DNA of 64,000 nt from Croceivirga radicis (GTDB lineage: Bacteria > Bacteroidota > Bacteroidia > Flavobacteriales > Flavobacteriaceae), in assembly GCF_002072105.2 (NCBI RefSeq), contig NZ_MTBC01000006.1, forward strand, positions 176,454 to 240,453. Direction: 5' to 3'. The notes under the pieces are model-generated. The model searched no databases. It was given only the letters and a program-made list of their open reading frames with translations, and had not been told where the DNA came from. The position numbers were made by a program, and so were the translations under genes. This document shows positions 28,600 to 37,774 of this stretch, one piece after another; position 1 is the stretch's first letter; each line of letters starts with the position of its first letter.

Positions 28600-28633
28600 A
28601 AAGGGCTATCGATATATTTATCGATAGCCCTTT
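28600..28633. terminator. Bidirectional terminator closing module B
   Basis: A perfect 15-bp stem (28600-28614 with 28619-28633, core AAGGGCTATCGATA) with a 4-base loop lies between two convergent stop codons. A runs on the left and T runs on the right let it serve both the last giant lipoprotein gene and the symporter gene on the other strand. Confidence 0.88.
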
Positions 28634-28656
28634 GCTTATTTTTCTTCTTTCAAGAT

Positions 28657-30309
28657 TTACTTAGCAAAATACCAATATATAGCAATTACAATTATACAGA
28701 TTATTGCGCCAAACTGCTTAACATATTTAAACGGCGTAATATTTACTTGTTTACTGTACTCTTGAACATAAGGTGTAGCCATGGGTTTAAGTTTCCCTAT
28801 TATCAGCATCAATACAGAATTCAATAGAAATAAGATAGCCATTACGTGCAGGTAGTGTGGATATGCCTCTGTCTCTACCATGTGTAGCGCGTCCGCATCT
28901 GTAATACCTGCTGCCTTTGCCTCATCAAGCGCCTTTTCAATAAAATAGGGCTTCATTATAAATTGACTAATAATATACATGACACTACCGGCAACTATAG
29001 CAATTTTGGCTGCTATCGCAGGTACACGTTTGGTCATATAACCAATTACAATAATGGTAAAAATTGGAATACTATATATACCATTTATCTCTTGTAAATA
29101 GCTAAACAAACTACCAGCATTGGCAATTAACGGCGCAATGAGCATGGCAGACAAGGCCAAACAAACCCCAAAAATCTTACCGTATTTAACTACCGTATTT
29201 TCAGAAGCTTCCTTGTTAATGTGCTGCTTGTAAATATCTATGCCAAACAAGGTTACAGAACTGTTTAAAACACTATTAAAAGAACTTAATATAGCTCCAA
29301 ACAAAACGGCCACAAAGAAACCAACCAAATAATCTGGCAATACCGCACGCACTAATTCTGGATAGGCAATATCACTACTAGCTAAATTACCATCAAAATA
29401 ATGGTAGGCTATCATACCTGGTAACACCAATATTAATGGTCCTAATATTTTTAAGAACGAGGCCAATAACAAACCTTTTTGACCTTCGGCCAAGTTCTTA
29501 GCACCAAGTGCTCGTTGTATAATTTGTTGGTTTGTTCCCCAGTAAAACATCTGTACCAACATCATACCGGTAAAAATAGTTGCAAAGGGCACTTCTTGCC
29601 CTTTATTCCCAGTACTATCAAAACGTTCCGGATTTGCAGAGACCAAAGTATCCAATCCATCAAAAACGCTACCATCTCCTATGGCCATTAACCCAAAAAC
29701 AGGAATTAACATGCCTCCTATTAAAAGACCTACCGCATTAATACTATCAGAAACGGCAACTGCCTTTAATCCTCCAAAAACAGCATAAATAGAGCCAATA
29801 ATACCTATACCCCAAATACAAATAATGAGACCTGTTTTCTCAGAAACCCCTAACATTTCTGGTATATTGAACATCCCACTTATAGCTACAGAACCAGAAT
29901 ATAAAATAACCGGAAGCAACACAACCACATAACCTGTTAAAAACAACGCAGAAGTTATAGTCTTTGTAGTGCCGTCAAAACGGTCTTCTAAAAACTGTGG
30001 CACCGTGGTTAAACCACTTTTTAAATATCTTGGCAATAAAAATATGGCTGTAAATACAATTGAGATTGCGGCTAGTGTTTCCCAAGCCATAACGGACAAA
30101 CCATCTTTATAAGCACTTCCATTTAAACCTACAATTTGTTCCGTAGACAAATTGGTAAGTAATAAAGACCCCGCTATTACACCAGCCGTTAAACTTCTAC
30201 CACCTAAAAAATAACCATCTGAGGTTTTTTCGTCCGTAGACCTTGTAGCCAAATAAGCTATGATTGCAACAATTGAGGTAAATGCTACAAAAGAGATGAT
30301 TCCAATCAT
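28657..30309 (-). CDS. Sodium/solute symporter (SSS/SLC5 family)
   Basis: A 550-residue inner-membrane protein with about 14 hydrophobic segments. Family marks are the N-terminal DGYFLGGRSLTAGVIAGSLLLTNLSTEQIVGLNG, the sequence AVFGGLKAVAVSDSINAVGLL and QQIIQRALGAKNLAEGQKGLL. These SGLT-like carriers use the sodium gradient to bring sugars or related solutes into the cytoplasm. It is convergent with module B, sharing its terminator, and divergent from the haloperoxidase-like gene. It may import the product released by the SusCD modules, but this is inference from position. ATG start at 30307-30309. Confidence 0.9.
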   Translation of the reverse strand: MIGIISFVAFTSIVAIIAYLATRSTDEKTSDGYFLGGRSLTAGVIAGSLLLTNLSTEQIVGLNGSAYKDGLSVMAWETLAAISIVFTAIFLLPRYLKSGLTTVPQFLEDRFDGTTKTITSALFLTGYVVVLLPVILYSGSVAISGMFNIPEMLGVSEKTGLIICIWGIGIIGSIYAVFGGLKAVAVSDSINAVGLLIGGMLIPVFGLMAIGDGSVFDGLDTLVSANPERFDSTGNKGQEVPFATIFTGMMLVQMFYWGTNQQIIQRALGAKNLAEGQKGLLLASFLKILGPLILVLPGMIAYHYFDGNLASSDIAYPELVRAVLPDYLVGFFVAVLFGAILSSFNSVLNSSVTLFGIDIYKQHINKEASENTVVKYGKIFGVCLALSAMLIAPLIANAGSLFSYLQEINGIYSIPIFTIIVIGYMTKRVPAIAAKIAIVAGSVMYIISQFIMKPYFIEKALDEAKAAGITDADALHMVETEAYPHYLHVMAILFLLNSVLMLIIGKLKPMATPYVQEYSKQVNITPFKYVKQFGAIICIIVIAIYWYFAK

Positions 30310-30478
30310 TTATGAGAATAGTTAAAATATATTCTGGTAAATATACAGGTCTTTAAAAAAAACAGAAAATGAATTGTTATTTTCTAAATATTTTGAAAAC
30401 TTATTGGGTTTACCTAACACAAAACCAATTTAACTAAATACTTCTTATTACACTTTACGCTATTTAGGTTTCTTATCT

Positions 30479-30486
30479 TATTTTTG
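30479..30486 (+). promoter_or_regulatory. Possible Bacteroidota -7 element (TAnnTTTG) ahead of haloperoxidase-like gene
   Basis: TATTTTTG fits the TAnnTTTG -7 consensus of Bacteroidota primary-sigma promoters and lies 37 bp before the start codon. No good -33 TTG is seen at the expected distance, so the call is tentative. Confidence 0.35.
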
Positions 30487-30523
30487 TTTCTTATCAATCA
30501 CGACCACAACAAGTATTTACAGA

Positions 30524-31852
30524 ATGAATAAGTTAACGTTATTTGTGCTTTTTGCGACTTTAATAACCGCATGCAACACAGACAAGAAACCCATAACAAT
30601 CTCTCCAGAAGATTACCATGCTTCCGTTGACAAGGTAACTGAAATCATGATTCACGATATCTTCTCTCCACCAGTAGCCAGTCGTATTTTTGCCTACCCC
30701 AACATAGCTGCTTATGAGATTTTGGCTAAAAACGACTCTAGCTACCTATCACTGGCCGGGCAATTAACTGATTTGAATGCCATACCGGAACCCAATTCTA
30801 AAGAATACCTTAATTATGACCTAGCTGCCCTAATTGCACATATGCAATTGGGCAAACAATTGATTTTTTCCGAAGCCAAATATGATGTTTTGATTGATAG
30901 TCTTTACACACAATGGGAAAACCAAAACGAAAAGGAGTTTTTTGCTTCTAAAGAATACGGGCTCAGTGTTGCAAAACATATCACGGAATGGATGAATAAA
31001 GACAACTACAACCAAACCCGTACCATGCCTAAATTTACGGTAGATTCTGACGACCCTACTCGTTGGCAACCAACTCCACCAGCGTACATGGACGGCATAG
31101 AACCACATTGGAACAAGATTAGACCTTTTGTTATTGATAGCGCGGCGCAATTTAAACCTATTCCACCGCCACCATTTTCTATGGAAGAAGGAAGCGATTT
31201 TTATAAAGAGGTTAAAGAGGTTTATGATATTAGCAATGAAATAACTGCCAAAGGAGACGACTCTGAAGAAGTAGCCATTGCTAAATTTTGGGATTGTAAT
31301 CCCTATGTTTCGGTCACTAGAGGGCATCTCATGTTTGCCACCAAAAAAATAACTCCTGGGGCACACTGGATTGGTATTGCCAAAATAGCCGCTAGAAAAA
31401 GTAAGGCCAATCTAATAGAAACCGTACATACTTACACCAAAACATCCTTGGCTATTGCAGATGGTTTTATAAGCTGTTGGGACGAAAAATACAGAAGTAA
31501 CCTCATAAGACCAGAAACATTAATTAATGAGCATTTTGATGAGGCCTGGGTACCCGTTCTACAAACCCCTCCTTTTCCAGAATACACAAGTGGACACAGT
31601 GTGGTATCTGGTGCTGCCAGCACAGCTTTAACTAGCATTTATGGTGACAATTTTGCCTTTGATGATGATACCGAAATACCCTATGGATTACCGGTGCGCT
31701 CTTTTACTTCTTTTAACGCTGCAGCAGATGAAGCTGCAATAAGTCGTATGTACGGCGGCATACATTACCGGGCCGCGGTAGAAGTTGGGGTTAAACAAGG
31801 AAGAGATTTAGGTAAATTTCTTGTGGATAATATTAAAATGAAAGTGGAGTAA
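30524..31852 (+). CDS. Vanadium-dependent haloperoxidase / PAP2-family lipoprotein
   Basis: A 442-residue predicted lipoprotein (LITAC, Cys17). It carries all three parts of the vanadate/phosphate-binding signature shared by vanadium haloperoxidases and PAP2 phosphatases: K-x6-RP at 322-330 (KYRSNLIRP), the (P)SGH-type motif TSGH with His358, and SR-x5-H at 407-414 (SRMYGGIH). Length and all-helical character fit bacterial haloperoxidase-like proteins rather than small membrane PAP2 phosphatases. It would act outside the cytoplasm, either oxidising halides with peroxide or hydrolysing phosphate esters; sequence cannot decide. Such genes often accompany FG-GAP/SusCD clusters in Flavobacteriaceae, which fits its place here, but it is a separate transcription unit. 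Confidence 0.85.
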   Translation: MNKLTLFVLFATLITACNTDKKPITISPEDYHASVDKVTEIMIHDIFSPPVASRIFAYPNIAAYEILAKNDSSYLSLAGQLTDLNAIPEPNSKEYLNYDLAALIAHMQLGKQLIFSEAKYDVLIDSLYTQWENQNEKEFFASKEYGLSVAKHITEWMNKDNYNQTRTMPKFTVDSDDPTRWQPTPPAYMDGIEPHWNKIRPFVIDSAAQFKPIPPPPFSMEEGSDFYKEVKEVYDISNEITAKGDDSEEVAIAKFWDCNPYVSVTRGHLMFATKKITPGAHWIGIAKIAARKSKANLIETVHTYTKTSLAIADGFISCWDEKYRSNLIRPETLINEHFDEAWVPVLQTPPFPEYTSGHSVVSGAASTALTSIYGDNFAFDDDTEIPYGLPVRSFTSFNAAADEAAISRMYGGIHYRAAVEVGVKQGRDLGKFLVDNIKMKVE

Positions 31853-31934
31853 CTTAAAGATTATAAAAACTCTAACAACAATTATAGACTTGTTCTAATT
31901 GAAGCTGTTTAACTTTAGCATTAAAACATGTTAC

Positions 31935-32789
31935 ATGGTTAAACAGCTTTTTTCTTTACTCGTTTTTAGTATAACCGTTGTAAACTGCCAAAACTCTGGT
32001 AATTTGGAAGTTGTTGCAGACTTGCCTTCTAATCTAAAAGAAACATCTGGAATGGCACTTTATGGCGATAAGCTTTGGTTAATAGAAGATAGCGGAAACA
32101 AAGACGATATAACTCAAATAAACCTAGACGGTAAAATTAACAAGGAGTTTGAAGTTAAAAATGCAAAAAACCATGACTGGGAAGATCTAACAAAAGACAC
32201 TGCCGGCAATTTATATATAGGAGACTTTGGTAATAATTATAGTGATCGAGACGATTTAGTAATTTACAAATTACCAAATCCCGAGACGGAGCCTGGAGAT
32301 AAAATAGATGCCGAAAAAATAGAATTTAGTTATCCAAACCAAAAGGAAATACCTGCTAAGAAAAAAGATAGGCATTTTGATGCCGAAGCATTTTTTCACT
32401 GGGGAAATTCTCTCTACATCATTACTAAAAATAGGGCAAGGCCCTATGATGGCAAAACTTTCGTATTTAAAGTTCCAGATAGCAAGGGAGAATATGAAGC
32501 TTCTTTGGTTACTACTTGGATTACTTGTAAAGATGCCGGCACCTGTTCTATAACCAGTGCAGATATTTCCGCGGATGGAAAAAAAATAGCACTATTAAGC
32601 TACGGTTTCGTTTGGATTATTACGGATTTTTCCTTGGACGATTTTACCAAAGGAACTATTACCAAATTGGACCTTGGCACTAGATCACAACTAGAATCTG
32701 TTATTTTTTATGATAACAATACCCTGCTACTGTCAGATGAAAAAAGCCATGGAGAGGGTGGTAACCTGTATAAATATAGGCTTAATTAA
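31935..32789 (+). CDS. Secreted/lipoprotein beta-propeller-like protein of unknown function
   Basis: A 284-residue protein from the ATG at 31935. A longer reading from a TTG at 31899 is possible but less likely, because the ATG gives a compact lipoprotein signal (MVKQLFSLLVFSITVVNCQ, Cys18). The mature part has repeated strand-like blocks (SGMALYGDKLWLIEDSGNKDD, DWEDLTKDTAGNLYIGDFGNN, DAEAFFHWGNSLYIITKNRA, ADISADGKKIALLSYGFVW), suggesting a beta-propeller. I recognise no catalytic motif. It follows the haloperoxidase-like gene by 82 bp on the same strand and ends 4 bp before the convergent metallophosphatase fusion gene. Confidence 0.78.
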   Translation: MVKQLFSLLVFSITVVNCQNSGNLEVVADLPSNLKETSGMALYGDKLWLIEDSGNKDDITQINLDGKINKEFEVKNAKNHDWEDLTKDTAGNLYIGDFGNNYSDRDDLVIYKLPNPETEPGDKIDAEKIEFSYPNQKEIPAKKKDRHFDAEAFFHWGNSLYIITKNRARPYDGKTFVFKVPDSKGEYEASLVTTWITCKDAGTCSITSADISADGKKIALLSYGFVWIITDFSLDDFTKGTITKLDLGTRSQLESVIFYDNNTLLLSDEKSHGEGGNLYKYRLN

Positions 32790-32793
32790 GACT

Positions 32794-35700
32794 TTAGAAA
32801 CCAAAACCAAGACCAAATGCAAAACGTAGCCCATCATCACTGTTAAATAAGCTAACATTGGCCGAGATTAAATCTGACCCATTTAAAAAGAAACCACCGC
32901 CGTAAGAATTGTGCCAAGTGTTAGAACTTATTCCCGGGGCCCATACCCTACCATAATCAAAACCGGCAAATAAGCCAGGTGTTACTGGTAAAATACTAGT
33001 TCTCCTTTTTCTAAAACTCAATCGTAAATCTGTTTTTTGGTAATAGGCTGTTTTTCCCGTAAAACGTTGAAAACGATAACCCCTTAAGCCATTAGATGCT
33101 CCTAAAGTTGCACCTTGATAAAATTCATACCCATTACCAATATTAAAATGCCCTTTAAATTCCGTGGCCAATACCAAATGACCGTTAGGTGAAATCTTAT
33201 GATCAAAGGATACTTTAGGTACTACATAGCCAAAGGTTTTTCCAGATTCTGAAACGTTGGCCTTATACCCACCAACAAGACTAAAAGCCATACCCATGGT
33301 AGGGAATGCTTCGTTATCTGTATTAGCATATGCATATTCCCCTTCCAAACCAAAAAACCTTTGTGTGTTTTCTGCCCCATTGGCAAGGTAAAATTCGTTT
33401 ATAAAACGGTTTTCAGACTCTTCTACCTCTATATCCTCGTAAGCTACTCCTAGTCTAACTTTAGAACCCAAATCTCCTCTCCAGACCATTGCTGGCGATA
33501 GGGCTATGGTGCGTAATTTTACTCTATTATAATCTAGCCCAAGGTCATCATCTAGGTTTTCCGTATCGTTACCAAAACCAAAGAAGTTTCGGGTAAAGTT
33601 GGGACTGGTAAATTGCCCGGATACTTCTAAGTTTACGTTTTCTAAAATATTCTGAAATTCGCCGGTATAACCTAGCTCAAAGCCGCTTGTAGCAAAATAA
33701 AATGCCGCATTAACTATATGTTGTTGTGTAAAAGGGTTTTGTCTAAACCCATTGTAGGTGTACGTATTGGTTAAACCTATTTTAACACCATCGTCTGGAT
33801 TATATCCAACCGTAGGCAGTAATTGATTGGTACTTGCCCTTATTTTCATGAATTGATACGTGTTGGTTTCATAATCGTTTATTTTGTTTATGCTACCGCC
33901 AAATGCTTCGTCATAGGTATTGTTTTTAGTCTTAAAGTCGTATACATGCACGCCTCTAGCCTCTTCGGCAATCTTATAGACATCGTTATTTTGCCCCCCA
34001 ACTAGTCTAATCTTTATTGCTCCGCCCTTACCATTCACTTCAAAAACATCATCATCATCCAGACCATAAATCCATACCTCTTTTGTGTATTCTGGATCAT
34101 AGATTTTATCATAAAACAAATCTTTTTTCTCCCCTCCTTTAATACGAAATACCTTTACGGACAATTTTTTGTCTGGTAATGCTTGTATTACAAAATAATC
34201 ATCTTTGTCCGTACCGGTTACCACGCTATATTTATTTAAAACCCTAAAGTATTCCCTTGCCGTGTGCCACAAGTTCTTTTTACGAGCAAGTAGGGTTTCT
34301 TTAATTTTTACCACGGTTTCATCTCTTACTTCTTCAGGAAAATTTAAAAACGCTTTATCAATAACTTTTTCATCTATATTTTTCTGTAAAAAGCGTGCTT
34401 GTTCCTCCCATTGATCCAACGTGGTTTCTGACAATAAAGCCATGTCCAACGCATAGGTCTTAGGGCTAGAATTAAAGCCTTTGACACTTGTAAATTCCTT
34501 TTTAAAACCTTCGAAAAGATGTAACCCTGGAATAATTTTGGTACCAACGGACATTAAGGCCCCATCTCCCATTATAGAAAATACTTGGTCTCGATCCCTA
34601 GGTATGGGTTTAAAGATTTTATTGCCATTCTCGGTTTTAAATTGTGCCCAACGCCATTGATCATTATGCCTATCCCAATCTCCAATTAACATATCAAAAA
34701 GTCTAGCCCTTACGTAGCTGCCAGTATCTAATTTGTACTCTTCGTCCTTTCTCAATTTCTCAATTAGATCATCCGTGCTTTCAATTTTTTCTGCATAACC
34801 AAAACTAGGAATATCATGCCCTTCAGACACATGCTCTTCAATCATGTACAACTCATCTCCAAACTCTGAGTTAAAGTCCTCAAGCGCTGCTTGCTTAGGT
34901 ACGTAAAATAATTTTGGATTGGTGTGGTATAAATTGGCCGCATCTGAAAGCTCTGCGGTAGTAAAAGGTGCATAGGGGTGAGAACCTGTGTAAAAATCGG
35001 CTAGAATATCTTCCGTTAACGTATTTTCAAACTCGCCAATTACATAATCATTTTTAAAAGCTAAGGCTTGCAGGTATAATTCTGCACTTTTACGTAATGC
35101 GCGCATAACATACTGCCTACCGTCTTTTGCTTCTAATCGTAAGGATTTAGATTGATGCCCCCCTCCTTTTCTTACCGGTACCAAACCACCATATAGCGTA
35201 TCAATTTCCACAGTAGGCGCCTTTACCTTTTTAGCGTAATATTTTCTGTAACGTTCTCCCCAAATTGCTTTATAAAACCCTGTTTTTTCTACCTCTTCTT
35301 CGGTATAAACAGATGCCTTTACAAAAGGTGGAAAATCCTCGTCTCCCTCATAAGTAAAATACTGCCTATCTGGCGGAAGCACCAAGCTGCTGAACAGGTG
35401 TTTTTCTTCTGGTGTTTCTGCACCGTAAAAATCTACCTTGCTAGACCCGTCTTTGTACACCTCTAATATTGCATAACCCTTGCTACCGGTAGAAAATTTA
35501 CTGCCATTTAGTAATCTAGTGTATCCATTTTTAGCTCCAGAACCACTAACAATTTGTGGAATATTCTCTTCCACAATGTACTGCAATGTGTGCTCATGAC
35601 CAGATGCAAAAATTACCTTATCTGAATATTGTGCTAAGGTTACAATACGTTTTTTAAGTTCGTTATAGCGTTTGTGGCTTTGATCAGCTGGTGAACCACC

Positions 35701-36495
35701 TGAAGTTCTTCTAAGAACGTTTATTAAACTACCAATTATGGGTAGCGGCAATTTTGAAGTAGCCTTTAAGTGTTGTTTAAAAGAAAACTGCCCTCCGTGA
35801 GAGCCATAGGTATACATAGGATGGTGTAGCGCTATTATGGTAGTTTTATCTCTATTATCCTTTATGGCATCTTCTAATTCCAACAAAAATTGTTCACGAT
35901 CTTTAATGTCGCATTCATCGTTTATGGTTGGGTGCCTGTCCCAATTAACCAAGTACCACTCTGTATCTATTGTTATTACTACAACCTGATCATTTATTTC
36001 TACCTCCTCTATAGGACAACCATTTTCTGGAAAAAATACTTCTTTGCTATTTAAAGCCTCTTCAATATAATTTTCTTCTCTTTTTAGACCTTTTAAACCT
36101 TCTGTATACCAATCGTGGTTTCCTGGAATAAACATTTTTTTACCTTTAAAATCTGCTAAAGTGGCCAACTGGGCATCTAAATGATTTTTAGCGGTTAAAT
36201 AGGCAATTGTAGAATCTTGTGGATCGGGTAATCCTGCAGGATAAATATTATCTCCTAAAAAGATGGCCGTGCTGTTTTCAGATGCCTGCGTTAATCTTTT
36301 CTTAAAAGCTTTAAGTACGGGGTTTAGGCCTCCCATGGGCGATTTTCCTGCGTCTCCAATTAAGTAAAACGTATGGGCAATTTCTTTATCTACGGATATA
36401 GGCTCATCTGTATAACCCGCTGCATATTTGGAACGATATGTGGCACAACTAGTTACAATAAACACTATTAAAAGGGTCAAGTATAATTTTTTCAT
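32794..36495 (-). CDS. Metallophosphatase / kinase-like / outer-membrane beta-barrel fusion protein
   Basis: A 1233-residue protein with a lipobox (VTSC, Cys17). Residues about 42-330 form a calcineurin-like metallophosphoesterase: GDAG (Asp48), GDNIYPAG, GNHDWY, ALHHPMY and SGHEH are the usual metal ligands. Residues about 440-700 hold a region with DMLIGDWDRHNDQWRW and PIPRDRDQVF, which resemble the DRH-x-N loop and metal-binding Asp of CotH/Fam20/HipA-type kinases. The C-terminal 350 residues look like a surface-antigen type beta-barrel ending in FGLGFGF. It therefore sits in the outer membrane with soluble domains outside or in the periplasm. The phosphatase and barrel are clear; the kinase-like assignment is inference. 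It is 52 bp from, and divergent to, the HD-domain gene. Confidence 0.82.
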   Translation of the reverse strand: MKKLYLTLLIVFIVTSCATYRSKYAAGYTDEPISVDKEIAHTFYLIGDAGKSPMGGLNPVLKAFKKRLTQASENSTAIFLGDNIYPAGLPDPQDSTIAYLTAKNHLDAQLATLADFKGKKMFIPGNHDWYTEGLKGLKREENYIEEALNSKEVFFPENGCPIEEVEINDQVVVITIDTEWYLVNWDRHPTINDECDIKDREQFLLELEDAIKDNRDKTTIIALHHPMYTYGSHGGQFSFKQHLKATSKLPLPIIGSLINVLRRTSGGSPADQSHKRYNELKKRIVTLAQYSDKVIFASGHEHTLQYIVEENIPQIVSGSGAKNGYTRLLNGSKFSTGSKGYAILEVYKDGSSKVDFYGAETPEEKHLFSSLVLPPDRQYFTYEGDEDFPPFVKASVYTEEEVEKTGFYKAIWGERYRKYYAKKVKAPTVEIDTLYGGLVPVRKGGGHQSKSLRLEAKDGRQYVMRALRKSAELYLQALAFKNDYVIGEFENTLTEDILADFYTGSHPYAPFTTAELSDAANLYHTNPKLFYVPKQAALEDFNSEFGDELYMIEEHVSEGHDIPSFGYAEKIESTDDLIEKLRKDEEYKLDTGSYVRARLFDMLIGDWDRHNDQWRWAQFKTENGNKIFKPIPRDRDQVFSIMGDGALMSVGTKIIPGLHLFEGFKKEFTSVKGFNSSPKTYALDMALLSETTLDQWEEQARFLQKNIDEKVIDKAFLNFPEEVRDETVVKIKETLLARKKNLWHTAREYFRVLNKYSVVTGTDKDDYFVIQALPDKKLSVKVFRIKGGEKKDLFYDKIYDPEYTKEVWIYGLDDDDVFEVNGKGGAIKIRLVGGQNNDVYKIAEEARGVHVYDFKTKNNTYDEAFGGSINKINDYETNTYQFMKIRASTNQLLPTVGYNPDDGVKIGLTNTYTYNGFRQNPFTQQHIVNAAFYFATSGFELGYTGEFQNILENVNLEVSGQFTSPNFTRNFFGFGNDTENLDDDLGLDYNRVKLRTIALSPAMVWRGDLGSKVRLGVAYEDIEVEESENRFINEFYLANGAENTQRFFGLEGEYAYANTDNEAFPTMGMAFSLVGGYKANVSESGKTFGYVVPKVSFDHKISPNGHLVLATEFKGHFNIGNGYEFYQGATLGASNGLRGYRFQRFTGKTAYYQKTDLRLSFRKRRTSILPVTPGLFAGFDYGRVWAPGISSNTWHNSYGGGFFLNGSDLISANVSLFNSDDGLRFAFGLGFGF

Positions 36496-36547
36496 AGGTA
36501 AGCTAAGCGTGCTTTTTTTCGTAATTTACACACTTCAATATACAACT

Positions 36548-37756
36548 ATGTCGCAAATCCTTCAAAAAGCAGAAACGTTTGTTACAGATTTATTGACCCA
36601 TGAATTGGACCCCAATTTTCTTTATCACAATCTAAGACACACACAAAGAGTAGTAGAGAGCATAAAGGAATTACTAGAGCATTACAAAACGGAAGATTCA
36701 GTTAAAGAAAAACTTATCTTGGCAGCTTGGTTCCATGATACAGGCTATACAAAAAGCGTTGATGACCACGAACAAGTAAGTTGTGAAATAGCAAAGGAAT
36801 TTCTTTTAAAGGAAAAGACTGACTCTGATACTATTGATGCCATTTGCCAATATATATTGGCTACAGAACGAAATTACGAGCCTAAAAACCTGGAAGAGGA
36901 GATTATACGCGATGCTGATGCTTCCCACTTAGGGCAAAAAAGTTATCCAGATACTACAGAGTTATTACGAATGGAACTTTCCCGGCTTGGCATTGCACAT
37001 TACACCCCTTCTGAATGGCGAGAAGAAAATATAAAAATGTTCCGCTCAGAGCATTACTATTATACAGACTATGCCAAACAGAACTGGCAAGAACGAAAAG
37101 ACAAAAACATTAAAAAGTTAGTAAAACGTAAGAAAGACGAAAAAAAACTAGCTAAAAAAGAGCAGTTAAAAGCAAAATATAAAAGTGAAAGCCCAGAAAG
37201 AGGTATACAAACCATGTTTCGTGTTACCATGCGCAACCACTTAAAGCTGAGCGATATTGCAGATACCAAAGCAAACATACTTCTTTCTGTTAACGCCATT
37301 ATTATCTCATTGGTCCTAGCTAATCTAATACCTAAATTAGACAACCCCACCAATGACTATCTGGTATACCCTACACTAATTTTTGTCATATTTAGTATCA
37401 TTTCCATGATTTTTGCCATTTTGGCCACAAGGCCAAATGTAACCAGTGGGGAGTTTACCAAAGAAGATGTAAAACAGAAGAAAGTAAACCTTCTTTTCTT
37501 TGGCAATTTTCATAAAATGGAGTTGCCAGAATATGAATGGGCAATTGAAGAATTGATAAAAGACAAGGCATTTGTATATTCTAATCTAACAAAAGACCTC
37601 TATTACCTTGGCGTTGTATTACAGAAAAAATATAAACTCTTGAGACTTACCTATACCATTTTTGCCATTGGTATGATATTATCCGTAATAGCATTCTTTG
37701 TAGCATTAAAGTTTTATGGTCCAGACCGGGTTCTAGAACAACTTACCCCTGCCTAA
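36548..37756 (+). CDS. HD-domain phosphohydrolase fused to PycTM-like (Pycsar effector) membrane domain
   Basis: A 402-residue protein from the ATG at 36548; the frame extends upstream but that part overlaps the neighbour and lacks similarity. Residues 20-130 are an HD domain: YHNLRHT (His31), WFHDTGY (His63-Asp64) and RDADASHLG (Asp122/Asp124) supply the metal ligands of nucleotide phosphohydrolases. A basic coiled stretch (residues 175-225) links to a domain with MRNHLKLSDIADTKANILL and three membrane segments, matching the Pycsar effector transmembrane family (formerly DUF5706). In Pycsar defence, PycTM responds to cyclic pyrimidine nucleotides. No uridylate/cytidylate cyclase gene is near, so this is an orphan, perhaps a housekeeping nucleotide-sensing protein. 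Confidence in the two domains is high; function is uncertain. Confidence 0.85.
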   Translation: MSQILQKAETFVTDLLTHELDPNFLYHNLRHTQRVVESIKELLEHYKTEDSVKEKLILAAWFHDTGYTKSVDDHEQVSCEIAKEFLLKEKTDSDTIDAICQYILATERNYEPKNLEEEIIRDADASHLGQKSYPDTTELLRMELSRLGIAHYTPSEWREENIKMFRSEHYYYTDYAKQNWQERKDKNIKKLVKRKKDEKKLAKKEQLKAKYKSESPERGIQTMFRVTMRNHLKLSDIADTKANILLSVNAIIISLVLANLIPKLDNPTNDYLVYPTLIFVIFSIISMIFAILATRPNVTSGEFTKEDVKQKKVNLLFFGNFHKMELPEYEWAIEELIKDKAFVYSNLTKDLYYLGVVLQKKYKLLRLTYTIFAIGMILSVIAFFVALKFYGPDRVLEQLTPA

Positions 37757-37774
37757 GACGTTTAAGTCTTAGGC
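37751..37774. terminator. Inverted repeat spanning two convergent stop codons
   Basis: GCCTAAGAC (37751-37759) pairs perfectly with GTCTTAGGC (37766-37774) around a 6-base loop. The stem includes the stop codons of both the HD/PycTM gene and the convergent GAF gene. It lacks a clear T tract on either side, so it may be a weak terminator. Confidence 0.5.

Noticed and set aside
30830..31366. A 178-codon minus-strand open frame.
   Set aside because: Antisense to the haloperoxidase-like gene, whose active-site motifs are intact; no family resemblance in the antisense product.
36548..37756. A complete Pycsar defence system.
   Set aside because: Only the PycTM-like domain is present; no uridylate or cytidylate cyclase gene and no other defence gene is nearby, so a system call is not supported.
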